A stretch of DNA of 64,000 nt from NCBI GenBank assembly GCA_025330725.1, contig JAIWND010000003.1:868001-932000 (forward strand), written 5' to 3'. The notes beneath the pieces are model-generated. The model was not told the origin of the DNA. It saw only the letters and a program-made list of their open reading frames with translations, and made no database searches. The translations under genes were made by a program, and so were the position numbers. The DNA comes from Chlamydoabsidia padenii (Eukaryota; Mucoromycota; Mucoromycetes; Mucorales; Cunninghamellaceae). Shown here piece after piece: positions 1 through 12,652 of the stretch (position 1 is its first letter; every line of letters begins with the position of its first letter).

Positions 1-3000
1 GTATAGACTCTGCTGGATCCAATAACGATGACTTTCCCATTGATCCTACCAAGCTTATTATACGATTCACTCTATCTGGCGCTAGACGTTTGACCATAAA
101 TGAAGTAGGTAGTTTGAAAACAAAAAAAGACAAAAGCAAAGAAACACAAGTATTAATGGTCCATATCTTTCTTAATTGACAACTTTTTATACTAAATAGG
201 AAACAGCACTAAACCCTTATGCCATTATTAGTTGCGCAGGCCGCAGGGAAAGGACACATGCCATCAAACAAACCTCTGATCCTGACTGGACCACCACCTT
301 TGACTTTTATTTGGACACTATCCTTGGACATCGACGCAAACAAATGGCGCTTACTCAAGGTATCACAATCACACTCTGCAGTAAAGATCGTTTCAAATCT
401 GTCTTCCTTGGTCGATACCGTTTATCCCTACAAGAACTGATGGGCTATCAACAACCCGGAAACAAGGTAATATATACTTAAAAGAAGGATGCTCAGTGAT
501 TCGGGGGAGGGGAAAGCGTAACCTCTTGGGTGGTAGGAACACGTGCTGGTTACTGGGTTTTTAAACTAAGCTTTTATTTGGATTGCATGGAATTCAGGTA
601 AAATGGTATCCCATCAAAACTACTCAACGACAAAGACGGCGGTTTGGCTTGAGACGGAAATCAAAAGCACCAATGATATTGGAGAGCCAGAACAGCACTA
701 GTAATGAAATGGGCATCAACTGTGGCGACGACAATGGTATCAGCGAAATCAGCTTTAAAGTAGGGTTGATGGCGAAAAATGGCTACGGAATGGTGGACGA
801 ATCGGTGTCTTTTGGCGATATGGAGCAAACTTGGGACATGATATGGAATCATCTGACAGCAATTTCAACCTCCTCCTCTTCTGAAACTGGATTGTACACT
901 GACGATGTCCTACCAATAGATCAACTACAACTCAACCACTCTTTACTTTTATCCGATGACGAAACACCAAGCGAATCATCTGACCGAGGCATTCAATGTC
1001 GTCCTGGTGCGGCACTTGCCATCGATAAGTCTTCCAAACGACGGTTCCGGCGGAAAAAAGTGGATTCTCCTACCTATACGACAAAATCTACACCTGATGG
1101 TGGTACCAACAAGAAGAAACGTCTGCGTCGATTCAGGCGTCGCCCCAAGGAACATATTGCTCAATTCAGATCGGATGTGGTTGGAATCATGTTTTTGGAA
1201 ATCTGTCACGCTAATGACTTGCCACCTGAAAAAAATGGTAAGCAATAATCCACAAAAAAAAAAAAAACTATCATGGCTAACTCTATTCTTCCTTTTTTCC
1301 ATTTATTAATTAATAGTGACACGAACAAGCTTTGATATGGACCCTTTTGTGATTGTGACTTTTGGTGCATCGACCTTCCGTACACGATCCATTCGGCATA
1401 ATTTGAATCCAGTATGGAATGAAAAACTATTTTTCCATGTCCGACATAATGAATCCAACTACAAACTCAAATTTGCTCTTTACGACAAGGATAAATTCTC
1501 GGGTAATGACCTCGTGGCCTGGCAACAAGTACCGATTATTGACATTATTGAACAATACAAGGGAAAACGACATGATCAACACAAACAAACGACACCCGAT
1601 GCAATCGATGTGGATATGGATCTCAATACTATACCCCTGAATATGCTCAAACAAGACAAGTGGCAGGACAAGCATCAACCGACCCTTACTTTGCGCGCTA
1701 AATTCATCCCTTATGTTGAAATCCGTAAAATGTTTTGGTTGGCTCTAGCGAAAACTTATGACATTGATGAAAATGGGACGATGAGCAAGTTGGAAGTGCA
1801 GGCGATGCTGGAAAGTCTGGGATCCACCATCACTGAATCTACCTTGGACGACTTTTGGCGACAACATGGGAAGGATCCGACTAGAGAAACCGATGAAATT
1901 ACTATGGATGAATTGGCTCAAAGCTTGGAAAACTTTATGCTCTCTTCGGCTGCTTTTGGGGATGACGAAGACATCATTGGATCAGCTACTCCTCCTTCAA
2001 GAGACGACGTGATATCTCCATTGTCGGAATTGGACTTGACACAAGAAGAACAAGGTAAAGGCAAATGTATATATATGCTTAAAGACCATGATAAATGACT
2101 AATTGATAATTATATTTATAGGAACACCTTCCTCTTTGACGACCAACCCTATTTTATCAACTGATATCAACCCCTTCTTTGTTAATGATCAAGATGATTC
2201 GGACGAAGATTCAGAGTCGGATGATATCATATATACTGATGCTTTGGAATCATCATTCTCTGACGACGACGACGACGAAGATGATGATGAAGACGAAGAC
2301 GAAGACGATCTGGATTTGGACGACGATAATATGGAAGCCATACAAGAAGCTCAGGATATACAATTTACAGGAGCAACAACACCTTTACAGATACCCTCTC
2401 ATGACTCCTCAGGCGACTTGTTGAATATATCACCACCTCCACTACTATCGGCTTCCCCTTCCTCTCGGACACTATTGACACATCCAGCAAAAGAACAACA
2501 ACAGTCTCAAGTCCCTCAACCTCTTCGTCATCATCAATACAGTGAAAAAGTGATTCGACTGACGAAATGCCCAATCTGTCATCGTCCCAATCTCTCTCGC
2601 CGAGCTCAAATGGATATCGTTACTCATGTTGCAACATGTGCTGCTAATGACTGGACCACAGTGGATCGGTTTTTAATGGGTAACTTTATCACCGAACAGT
2701 ATGCTCAGCGAAAGTAAGTATGGTATGTCATTATTTTACAGCTGATTTAATCTTTTGTGATTTTTTTTTTGTAGGTGGTTTGTCAAGTTGGTGTCCAAAG
2801 TTGGCTACGGAAAATATGCCCCGGGAAAAGTAAGTAGCCGAAAATGGAACAAATATTCATGCCCGATACGAAAACTTGTATATTCACACTCCCTCATATA
2901 GAACAATGCAAACATTATTGTGCAAGATAGAAAAAGTGGGCAACTGATTGAAGAACGAATGAGTGTCTACATTCGACTTGGTATGCGACTCGTTTACAAA

Positions 3001-4012
3001 GGCATGAAAACTGGAATCCAATCAAAAACAGGTAAAGAAGAAACAATGAAAAAGTGTATACATGCCGTTAACGTCATCTTTCATATATATATATATATAT
3101 CTTGAAGCAAAACGGGTTTTGACAAACATGACGGTCCGACAAGGAAGAAGATTCGACTCGACACAAAGTGCACGCGATATCCCTTCATTCATCAAATTCC
3201 ATCGACTCGACATGACTCAAGTACTCGAACCCGTAGAACATTTCAAGACATTTAACCAATTCTTCTACCGAAAACTGAAACCGGATGCTCGACCTTGTGA
3301 ATGCCCTAATGATCCAAAGGTGGTGGTCAGTCCGGCTGATTGCCGTATGTTAGCATTCCAAACCATTAATCAAGCAACCAATATATGGATCAAGGGACTG
3401 GATTTCACTGTGGCAAAACTACTAGATAGCTCAAGTTATGCTCAAGAATTTGATGGTGGGTCTTTGGCTATCTTCCGTTTGGCTCCTCAAGATTATCATC
3501 GGTAAGAAAACAGAGGTGAGGGGGGGGGGAGGAAAGTATGGTGTCTGTACTTAAACTCTTTTTTTGGGGGGGGGTTTAGATTCCACCTTCCTGTAGATGG
3601 TATCATTACCGAAACAAAACATTTGGAGGGACAATACTACACAGTTAACCCGATGGCTGTCCGTACAACATTGGATGTTTATGGTGATAATGCAAGATCG
3701 ATTGTACGAATGGAAACCAAGGAATTCGGTAAAGTGGCAATTGTCTGTATTGGTGCTATGATGGTTGGATCTATCATTTTGACTGCGGAAAAGAATGTGC
3801 CCTTGAAAAGGACAGACGAACTGGGTTACTTTGCTTTTGGTGGCAGCACATTGGTGGTGATATGGGAAAAGGATGCTATCCAGGTGGATCAGGACTTGTT
3901 GGAAAACTCGGAAAAGCCTATGGAATCTTTGGTTAGAGTAGGTGAACGAATAGCTACCGCCTCAGCTTGTAGGTCTCCTTCTTTGACATCGTCCAGATCT
4001 GCATCACCTTGA
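1..4012 (+). CDS. PSD2: Phosphatidylserine decarboxylase with C2 domains and EF-hand (Psd2-type), 5'-partial
   Basis: Converts phosphatidylserine to phosphatidylethanolamine, in Golgi/endosome membranes for the yeast Psd2 class. Predicted exons: <1-104, 200-466, 598-1237, 1317-2054, 2122-2713, 2775-2829, 2902-3031, 3108-3501 and 3580-4012; they join in one frame to at least 1116 residues. In order I see a first C2 domain (exons 1-3), a basic linker, a second C2 domain ([19 protein letters not shown]), an EF-hand ([12 protein letters not shown]), a long acidic stretch, a C-x2-C...H...C finger, and the decarboxylase domain ([22 protein letters not shown]). The self-cleavage site that makes the pyruvoyl group is the GGST motif near 3838-3849, so the enzyme looks competent. 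The start codon lies before the window. Family call is firm; the paralogue name follows the C2 architecture. Confidence 0.93.
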
Positions 4013-4477
4013 TTCCTCCCCCCCCTTCCCTTTGACTTTATAGAATTTAGATATTAGAAAACTAGTATGTGTAGTTTAAACCATTAACCAATAATAATAA
4101 AATGTTTCTCTCTCACACACACTTTATGACTATGCTGTGATAGGATGAACATAATAGGCAATTTACTTGTTAGTGTGCTATTCCTCAGGGGTAATACATA
4201 GTTTGCATGAACTGGGTATTTAAAACCCCGCTTCCCAAGAACTCTCGGAAATATAATAAAGTGCAAGTCTTTTTGCCAACATAAAGTGGATGATATAACA
4301 GAGAGGCTGCGCACGTGTAAGAGGATTCCATCATGTTCTATTTCAGTAATTGATGAAACATCTGATGATTTGTCTGTCAGACTTAATAAAGTTGAAATCC
4401 CGCCTTTTTTTTTTCAAAACGGTACCTTACTTGAAACGACGACCAAACCATTTCTTTCTCTTTTAACATTCTTTACC
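4013..4477. other. Intergenic spacer with promoter of the 4478 gene
   Basis: No credible coding exon. It holds an A/T-rich 3' region after the decarboxylase, a copy of the recurring GCGGG-TTTGAAA-like motif in reverse orientation at 4218-4231, and a pyrimidine-rich leader just before the next ATG. Confidence 0.6.
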
Positions 4478-5606
4478 ATGGAATCTTTTTTGACAACTCT
4501 ACCACCTTATGTACACCAATATATCAATAAATACCCACCGACCGATTGCTTCAATGTATTAAAGGAACTCATTTGCTTCGCCGTGTTATACTCTAATGAC
4601 CGTGAACGAACGAATCTGTTATCACTTGACTTGCTGCACAAGCAAGCTGATCAAGCCGTAGTACATCAACCATACACTTGTTCGACATTGACAAGTCCAT
4701 CAACACCTGATGCTCAACAAGTGATCTCTGAAGCAGATACCATTCCTAAACAAGACACAGCGGAACAACAAGATGGCACATCTACCCAGAAATCCACTGT
4801 GCCTTACTTATTCCCTGACTGGTGGGCGCACCCTGATTCGGACGATGCTACTAGCAAGACATCTCCATCGCCTGAACAACGACGCTTGACAAGAACACCT
4901 GAGCGATTGATGACACAGGAAATGAACATTACTCAATGGATTCCAGGTAAGTATGATGGGGTGTAAAAAAAAAAAACTGCTGATACCATTCCTTTGTTTT
5001 GATAGTTGATTTTGATGAAAAACCTGCTCAAACGACATCAAGACCAAGTAGGTATGTATGAATCCCTTTCACAGCAATAGGCTCCATACTAACGAGGAAT
5101 TTGACCCTAGTGTCTACCATCCTACCATTCCTGATTTACGCTCCTATTTGAAAACAAACAAGTCAGCAAAAAATCCACCACCCAAGGTCTCCAGACGAAC
5201 ATCAGGTAATAAACATTATCCTCACTCACTCTCTCTTCTCTGAACTTTTTTATTTTTATTTTTTGTAGTACCTACTACCATGTGTGATTCTCCCACTACG
5301 ACTGTGACACCTACTAAACCAGTACCCCGGCAGACCCCACCACTCACACCTAGTTTATCCACCACACTTTCTCGATCAAGCTCGACATCAACCATCTATC
5401 GACCAGGACAAACCGCTACTGTACGTGCTCGTGCTGAACAAGCCAAACAACGCCAACGACAACTGGAGGAGGAAAAAAAGAAACAAGCCGCCAAATCGAT
5501 GGCTTCACGGACCAGTTTACGATTGAAACAGCATGCGACATCTGGGATTGATTGGGATACTATTAAACAAGATCGACGGAAAACCTTGCCTGGACAAAGT
5601 AGCTAG
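4478..5606 (+). CDS. Hypothetical protein, low-complexity, basic coiled-coil C-terminus
   Basis: Four predicted exons (4478-4946, 5006-5051, 5111-5205, 5269-5606) give 315 residues. The third intron boundary is supported by a perfect TACTAAC branch site before the acceptor at 5110. The N-terminal 55 residues look folded and hydrophobic (MESFLTTLPPYVHQYINKY); the middle is Ser/Thr/Pro/Gln-rich; residues near the C-terminus form a charged helix (AEQAKQRQRQLEEEKKKQ) followed by a basic tail. The start was chosen because it follows a pyrimidine-rich leader; the same frame is open further upstream. I do not recognise the family, and no catalytic motif is visible. It may be a cytoskeletal or scaffold protein, but that is a guess. 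Confidence 0.65.
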
Positions 5607-5855
5607 TTGGTTAATTGATTATCCCTTCTATACATTATTTAATAATATCTAATAAAGCATCATGTATATTTATATAAAAGAGTGGGGTTTTATTTTATTT
5701 GGAAGTATTCTATGTTATATAAAAAGACATATAATATGACAAAGTAAATGATGGTCTAATGAAGAATAGAAACTATATATAACTAAAAAAAAAAAAATAG
5801 GGGGGGGGATGAGAAAGTGTATGATCAAAAACAAAGTAAAAAAGAAAAAGATAAC

Positions 5856-7274
5856 CTAGATATACATAGTTCGTTGAATATAACGTTCTGGTTTTGGTGG
5901 TTTGCCATAAATAGGTTCCTTGGTGCCTATATATATATATATATATATATATATTTTTAAAAAAAAAGGTGTAAGTCATTCCTGTAGATCCATCCCTTCT
6001 TGTTTTACTTACCGAGAATATCACTGTAGATCTTGGAGACAGAATCATTCCATTTTTGACGGAAGAAATTAATACCACGTACAGTCAATCCATGTTGTTT
6101 TGCAAAAGATTTAGTGTCGAATCCATCACGTCGATCCAATGCACCAATGTCCAACTTGTCTTGACCTTCATTTCCTTGTTCATAAGCGATCCATGTGTAT
6201 CGATGTGCCTTGGTACCTTTTTGAGGATGAGGTGGGACATAGTCGAGAATAGTATCTCCACCTTTTACGACAGATTCAGTTGCTGATAAAGGTACGTTGG
6301 TTCTAAAGAAAGAAGAAAAGAGGATTAGTATCTCACTTTGTCTTTTAACCTTCTTTGGGTACTTACACCAGCCAATGACAATGTTGTTGGTAAGTTTGAT
6401 TTGCCACATCAGGAGAATCTATCAAGAAGAAGAAAAGCGAGTTAGTTATCAAAAAAACAAATAGATAGATCTGTGCGTATATGAGACTTTACCGGGATCA
6501 ACAAGCATCAAGGTATAAAGTTTAGTGTCAGTATGAAAGTTGGAGACTTGAATTTCAGGACGAGTAATGGTTTGTTCAGGATCAATGATCATACCAGGTT
6601 CCACAGTATCATTTGACAATTGTAACTTGATTTCCACCGTAGGGTCAATGTTCATATCTGCCACGTCAGGAATAACATTCATTTGTGTGATTCGTTCCAA
6701 GAGTTTACTACGAGGTTGTTTGGCGAATTGACGTTGAGCGAGATATCGATAAACAGGTCGTGACAGGTCAACTAGAATGATATGTGTAAAGAGTAAGAAG
6801 AGAAAGCAAGAGTTGGTTTCCACTTACCATTGGTGTTGTTTTCAAAGTTGGACCGGACTTGAGGATCGTTTAATTCTGATTTGACTTGCAAGTCAAACTT
6901 GAGAGCATTCAATGCAGCCAAGGATGCCTTGGAAGTGGTGTCTAAAGAAGAAGGAAAAAAAAACCAGAGCCTGTCAAACCCTACTTCTTTGGTTTTGTTT
7001 TTTACTTACCTTTGGCAATACGAGTGATTTCCTTTTCCACACGAGATAACATTTCCAATCGTTCGGCTTTATCGGTTTGAATGAGCTTGAGTGCTTCGAC
7101 ATAAGCGACGTTTGTTGGTGTTTCGGTAGAAGCCCATCGTACCTATCAATATATAAAGTTATATAATGTCAATTAGTTGAACCTAACATGGTTGATATCG
7201 TATGTATTTATTACGTTGATGTTTCTTTGGTGAGTAATGGCGTTCACCAATCGTTTATTAGTTAATCGAAGCAT
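5856..7274 (-). CDS. MRPL35: Mitochondrial large ribosomal subunit protein mL38 (MRPL35-like, PEBP fold)
   Basis: Structural protein of the mitochondrial large ribosomal subunit. Exons on the minus strand: 7274-7215, 7142-7010, 6941-6828, 6771-6493, 6418-6367, 6302-6013 and 5926-5856, giving 332 residues. The first exon encodes a basic presequence (MLRLTNKRLVNAITHQRN). The C-terminal two thirds carry a phosphatidylethanolamine-binding-protein fold: LYTLMLVDPDSPD, then HCHWLVTNVPL, then the HRYTW segment, spread over four exons that join in frame. Its 3' end converges on the 4478-5606 gene. A copy of the recurring GCGGG-TTTGAAA motif lies 99 bases upstream of the start. Confidence 0.92.
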
Positions 7275-7372
7275 GGTGAGGTCGGTGATAAAAATAAAAT
7301 AAAAAAAAACAGAAGGAAGAAAAGAAAAAAACATTTCAAACGAAGGGGTAAAAAAAAAAAATAAAGGCCGAG

Positions 7373-7385
7373 TCGGGATTTAAAA
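7373..7385 (+). promoter_or_regulatory. Recurring GCGGGATTTGAAA-type motif (variant), mL38 promoter
   Basis: TCGGGATTTAAAA, 99 bases upstream of the mL38 start codon. One of about 25 related sites in this window. Confidence 0.5.
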
Positions 7386-7561
7386 GAGTAGGATGTGGAA
7401 TTGACATAAAAGAGCCAATAAGGTGTGGCTTGTGTTCAACCCATGATAAGTTTATTGCAGTTGGTAATAGAGAAGGGGGGAGGAGGAGGAGAGAAGGTAA
7501 TATAAAAGAATAATAAAAATAAAAATAAAAAAGATACTATAACTACTAATGATAAGGGAGA

Positions 7562-9320
7562 TTACAAAAAGAATTGTGTGTATTGACGACTATCTATGTG
7601 GACATCCATTTCCGTCAATTTGTATTCATTCATTTCTTGTTTGATCTTCAAAGCCAGAGCAGGAGTAAGTTTTTGACAGGTAGCATTCGTATCACACCGA
7701 CGATCATAATCAGCAGCAGCAAATGTTTCATGAACTTGGACCGTAGGACAGAATTGTAATCGACGCTTGTTGTTGGCAGGTAAAGGATCCATTAATGAGC
7801 TTGAAGACGAAGAGGCTGCAGGTTTAAGACGAGGAGATCCATGCATAGGTAAACCATAATGGACACCAATGACAGGAGGAGGGGCCATGGATAAATCACC
7901 AAATTGATCCACCAAAGAGTTGATTTCATTGTCTGATGATGATAGTGATGAAGGAGTCGGGCTTGGTAATTCAGATGCCAATCGATGAGGTCCTGTGGGT
8001 CTAGTGAATGGAGATCGAGTAGAAATGCCCGAATTTGGTGAATCAGGGGCAATCACAGGAGACCGTCCTAAAGATAACCAAGATCCATGTTAATATAAAA
8101 GAAAGAAAAGAAAAAGAAAAAAAAAAGGTCTATATCCTCCTATCTCCTGTTTATTCTTACCTTTACAAGGAGCCTTTTTCTTTGTTGGTGCAGGTGATGA
8201 TGAGTAAGATGAAGTAGATGATGATGATGTGGTTGATGATGTTGATGTAGTTGTTGTTAATGATATAGAAGCTTGAGTGGTATCTACACGTAAAGAAGGA
8301 CGATCCTTTTTATCAGTCGATTGTCGTTGGATAGATGGCTGACGTGATGAATGAGATGATGATGGCGGTGGTGCTGGTGTTGATTTGTTGAATAGATTTG
8401 TCAAGGAAGCCAAAGATCGTCGCCGGAGAGATCGTTGAGGGGGTGTTGAAGGTGTGATAGGAGAAGACGCCGAGGAATCTGTATGTATTTCTTCAGGAAT
8501 CATATCCACGGTAGCAATAGAGACATTGGATGAGCTAGCTCCACCCAGAGATCCCAGACTTTTTGATGAAGGAGATGATCGTAAACTGCTGACGCTAAAC
8601 ACCTTGCGCAATCGTTTGGATAATGATAATTTGGTACCCATGGACATTTCGGAACGAATCGAGAAGGATTGGCTGAGATTGGATGAGGTGGATGTGATGG
8701 ATGACCGACGACCTGAATCGGCTGTAGAAATCGATCGGTTGCTTGAACTGGCACTAGGCATCATGGGTCGAGAAGGTGGGATCATCACCATAGATTTGGG
8801 CCTCCGAGTGGATTCATTGGTGTTGTTACTAGGCCGACGATGTCTTTGTTGTCTTTGTGGTGTAGAGGATGATTTCTGAGGCTGAGTAGGATTGCTTTGT
8901 GTACGTGGTCGATGTTGTGGATACATGTGAGGTGGTGGATATTGTGGTTGGTAAGAGTATTGATAAGCATTAATGTTGAATGGTTGTGGTTGCCAATCAT
9001 GAGGATAAGACCATGGTTCCTGATTCTATTTAGATGATAAAGTTGTAAGTGATATGATAAAAATAAACCCTCCTCGACCATAAATGGAAGGAGAGCTCAC
9101 AATGAATTTAAACAAGCTCCTCCAACCTAAAGGTGACACCAACTAAGGAGCACACTTTTTCTGTTGTCCTTTTTATTATTATTATTAGTATTATTATTAC
9201 CTGGTTGAATCGTTTCTTGCCATTAGTATAGTTGTTCACCATAAAGTCTGGTGTTTCTTTATGTTGACGATGTTGTTGTGCACGAGGAGCCATGGGTGAG
9301 TGTTGAAGCATAGCGGCCAT
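7562..9320 (-). CDS. Ser-rich protein with Bni4/Afr1-like C-terminal PP1-binding domain
   Basis: Three exons (9320-9201, 9025-8161, 8067-7562) give 496 residues. Residues 1-85 are Gln/Pro/Tyr-rich; the middle is almost entirely Ser/Thr/Arg-rich and probably disordered. Only the last 70 residues look conserved: RRLQFCPTVQVHETF, then YDRR, then LTPALALKIKQEMNEYKLTEM and a terminal VHIDSRQYTQFF. That layout resembles, from memory, the C-terminal domain of fungal Bni4/Afr1-class proteins, where an RVxF-type element (here RLQF) recruits the PP1 phosphatase Glc7 to the bud neck or hyphal sites. The PP1-docking role is therefore inference. The leader upstream of the ATG holds a long GA repeat. Confidence 0.6.
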
Positions 9321-9410
9321 AATGGATGTAGTTGAGTAAATGTAATAGTAAAAGTGATAATAGTAGTGATAATAGTAATAGCTGTTGTTATTGTTGTTGC
9401 AAAGGGAGAG

Positions 9411-9465
<55 letters not shown>

Positions 9466-9668
9466 AAAAGAGTGTAAGGTTGGATGTCTACAAAGATGGA
9501 AGATAAACGAAGGAAGGGTGTCTTGTTCAAGGGTTGATACAAAAAGTAAGGGTATATACAAAAGAGATGGACGTGTTAAAATGTACTTTGCTTTTTGTAG
9601 GTTGTGTTAGAATAAGGGCATTAAAAGAGGGGCAATATAAACAAGAGAGAAGAGAAGAGAATCAAAAG

Positions 9669-9700
<32 letters not shown>

Positions 9701-10632
9701 AAAATAAAAAGAGGTACGAGAAATAGGAGTAAGACTTTTTTATAGTTACACGATTTTAAAGTCCCGCTCATTTGGCACCAATACTCCTACTTCATCCCAC
9801 TCTTATTTCGTGAAGCTCGTATCACGTGTGTAGTTGGCAATAGATTACTTTACAGTCTATTCAATTTTTTGTTCACTCTCTCACTCTCTCTACATGCCTC
9901 TCTTTTGATATGATTGCCACTCGTCAGTTTATGATCATCATGATCTTCATTGAGACATAAAAGTTCATGCACCACGTTTCCCTCCCACTTTTTTTTTCCT
10001 ATCGCCTCCTTTTGCATGATATGCATTATTTCGTTGTGATGGAGGGAAGGGGTTGTTTTCTTTGCCCGCCTTTTTTTTTTTTCTTTCTTTCTTCTTCTTT
10101 CTTCTCCCTTTTTACCTTTTTCTCCTTTTGTTATAATAGAAAAAGGATTGGTACGACGTTGTACTAATGATGAAATAAGTCATTACTCTAATTTATCGAA
10201 ATGACTTGATAAAATTCATAGTACAACCATACTTTGATTGTTTAGTGGAGATAATATATGATCCCATGACTAGGTTTGAGACATAAACATTACTGATGAT
10301 GAATAAACAGAAATCTTCCAGAATCAAAGGTATGCATACTCCTTCTTTAAAGATTTTCCCCCTTCATTCTACATTATTATTATCATCATCATCATCATCG
10401 TCAAATAGGAATAGAAAGACCGTGCGAGAATGTAACTTATTCCTTGGGATCAATGCAGGTGGGATTTAAAAAAAGTAATTTCGGGGTTTAAACATATCTA
10501 TTTTTATTGTCCGATTATTTCTACTACTACTATAATAAAACATGGGGAATATATCAAATGGATAAAGAAGGGGAGGGGGAGGGCAATAACATAATAAAAA
10601 GATGGATAAAAATAAACTATACTATTAACTAA
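9321..10632. other. 1.3-kb intergenic spacer, simple repeats
   Basis: No coding exon seen. Contains the 5' leader of the Bni4-like gene, a (GAAA)n/(GA)n tract, a 29-base A run at 9669-9697, a motif copy at 9753-9766 (reverse), a degenerate one near 10480, short ATC repeats near 10381-10400, and the terminator region of GMPPA. Confidence 0.6.
9409..9461. repeat. (GAAA)n-(GA)n microsatellite
   Basis: Pure purine tract on the plus strand, about 53 bases, within the predicted 5' leader of the Bni4-like gene on the minus strand, so the mRNA leader would be CU-rich. Confidence 0.9.
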
Positions 10633-12444
10633 CTACATAAGGATTTCACTATGGAAGGATGATTTGAGTTCCTTGTTGGGAAGGACAATACAGTTTCTAA
10701 TGATAGTTTCATCCATGACAGTAACTTCTTTGCCTATTGAAACAATAAAAAGGCGATTTAGTTAGTTATTAATCAACACGCACCCCTTTTCATAACCCTT
10801 GCCGCCCTTTTTTTTTTTTGCCCTTACCCAAGATAGTGATACTTTGGCTCTTGACTCCATTTTCCATCATGGCAATATTGTGATCCGTAATAGAGCTTCC
10901 TTCCACACGAGCCCATGCACCAATTTTACTATTCCATCCAATAACCGAGTGAAGCACACAACTAGCAATCTATATAATAAAAGACAAACAAATGCATTTA
11001 GAAGGTTTGGGGGAGGACTCTTTGTGATCGACCTTACTTACCCCAATATGTACACTATCCAAAATAATGGAATCCTTGATACGCACACCTTTTCCAACTT
11101 GTACTCGAGGACCAATAGAGACATTCGGGCCGATCTACAGTGAGCATAATCAAAAAAGGCAACTCGTTAGAAAATTCAACAAGGTTTAGTCAAGATTTAC
11201 CTTGGCAGATGGATCCACTTGAGCAGATGGATGAATATAAACAGCACCAATAATGTCAGGTCCACCAGCCACCTTTTTGGCCAATCGATCAGGATTTTCC
11301 TTGGCTTGTTGTTCGAGATAAGTCGCATTAGCACCAACAGCAGATCTACAGAATAAAGACACTTTAGTTACTACTTCATTTCCCCTCCTTCTCTTCCTCC
11401 CTCCTATTCTTACCCAGCCGTTTTGATTTGTCGCCATGGTCGTTCAGTAACATAAACATTCAGTTTTCGGTTTTCAGACAAAGGACGTAAAAGATCTTGT
11501 TCTAACCGTAAACGATCATCCGAAGCAGTCCATAAATAATCAGTTTCTTCATGATGGACATCCTTTTTACGATCAATAGCCTTTTTCATTTCTACAAAGA
11601 CAGCAGTATCAAAGAGATAGACACCACAAGAGATCAGATCAGAAATGAAGGTTTCTGGTTTTTCTACATAGTGCATCACTTCAGTCGTATCGGCATTGGC
11701 CACGAGGCATCCATACTTGGTAGCTTGTTCACGAGGAACCTAATTAGATAAAAAAAAAACGTGGTGTTTATACATATAATGTCATTTTCTGACCCCTCTT
11801 CTTTTGCCGCCCTTCCAAGTCCAACTGTTTCTTTTTTGTTTGTTTGTTACTTTTGTTCCAAGCATAGTACAGATTCCACGATGTTTCATATGTGCATCCA
11901 TCATTTCATTCAAAGGAAAGGCACAAGCAATATCCACATGCATCACAAAGAATTGTTCGGGATTACCACGTAGAATTTCATCTCTAAAATGATAAAGACC
12001 CCCAGCCGTACCCAAGGATTGATATTCACGAAGGTATCTATAGAGAGTGATATTAAAAAAAAAGAGAGAAAGAGAGAGAGGAGATTAGTTTAAGGGAAGT
12101 AAGATATATAAAAAAAAGGAGTAGGTAAGTAAAAAGGGGTCAACCTGCTTCGCCCCCCCCCCAAGTGTCAATTTACAATAACAAGGGTGTTCTTACCTAA
12201 GATGCAAGTGAGGGAATTCAGAAGCAGCTTCATCCAAAAAGCGACTAAAGACATTATCTTCAAAGAATCCAATAATGAGGACTTCTTGTAATCCCTTGAC
12301 TTTGGACAAGGCCGAGAGATGATGAGAGATGATGGGTGCACCAGCCACAGGGAAGAGAGGTTTAGGCACGTCCAAAGAGAGAGGACGGAAGCGTGTGGCT
12401 CGAGAGGGCCCCCCGACCAAGATAATAGCCTTGTAAGGTGACAT
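10633..12444 (-). CDS. GMPPA: Mannose-1-phosphate guanylyltransferase regulatory subunit alpha (GMPPA-like)
   Basis: Regulatory homologue of GDP-mannose pyrophosphorylase; in animals GMPPA binds GDP-mannose and feedback-inhibits the catalytic GMPPB subunit. Exons: 12444-12197, 12037-11851, 11739-11414, 11345-11201, 11134-11042, 10969-10828 and 10733-10633, giving 413 residues. The N-terminal nucleotidyltransferase domain has GGPSRATRFRPLSLDVPKPL; the middle has LHYVEKP-type HYVEKPETFISDLISCGVYL; the C-terminal half is a left-handed beta-helix of hexapeptide repeats (IGPNVSIGPRVQVGKGVRI). The ending at SEILM and the IKTAGSA segment match the alpha rather than the beta branch. The C-terminal loop before SITILG is shorter than I recall for the human protein. 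It is divergent from the LIM gene, and the two starts are 209 bases apart. Confidence 0.9.
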
Positions 12445-12483
12445 GATGATTAATGTTTGAATGAAAAGAGAGATGCGCGTTCC

Positions 12484-12486
<3 letters not shown>

Positions 12487-12519
<33 letters not shown>
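12487..12519. repeat. 33-base poly-T tract in a divergent promoter
   Basis: Homopolymer between the divergent GMPPA and LIM-protein starts; long dA:dT tracts of this kind commonly exclude nucleosomes. Confidence 0.9.
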
Positions 12520-12562
12520 CTGTCTGAAGGCTAGGAAGTCGGACCAATGAAAATCAATCATG

Positions 12563-12576
12563 TCGGGATTTGAACT
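12563..12576 (+). promoter_or_regulatory. Recurring GCGGGATTTGAAA motif, shared divergent promoter
   Basis: TCGGGATTTGAACT, 119 bases upstream of GMPPA and 77 bases upstream of the LIM gene start; a single copy could serve both. Confidence 0.55.
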
Positions 12577-12652
12577 TTTAAAAGCTCATATACCCTCCTT
12601 TTTTTCTCTCTCTCTTCTTCTTTCCCTTCCTTTTTCTTTTTATTACAAAAGA

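Noticed and set aside
9332..9610. Plus-strand 92-codon ORF with Glu/Arg/Lys runs
   Set aside because: It is the GA/GAAA microsatellite read in one frame, antisense to the leader of the Bni4-like gene.
10381..10402. Short (ATC/ATT) repeats as a CRISPR-like or regulatory array
   Set aside because: Plain trinucleotide microsatellite; CRISPR arrays do not occur in nuclear fungal genomes.
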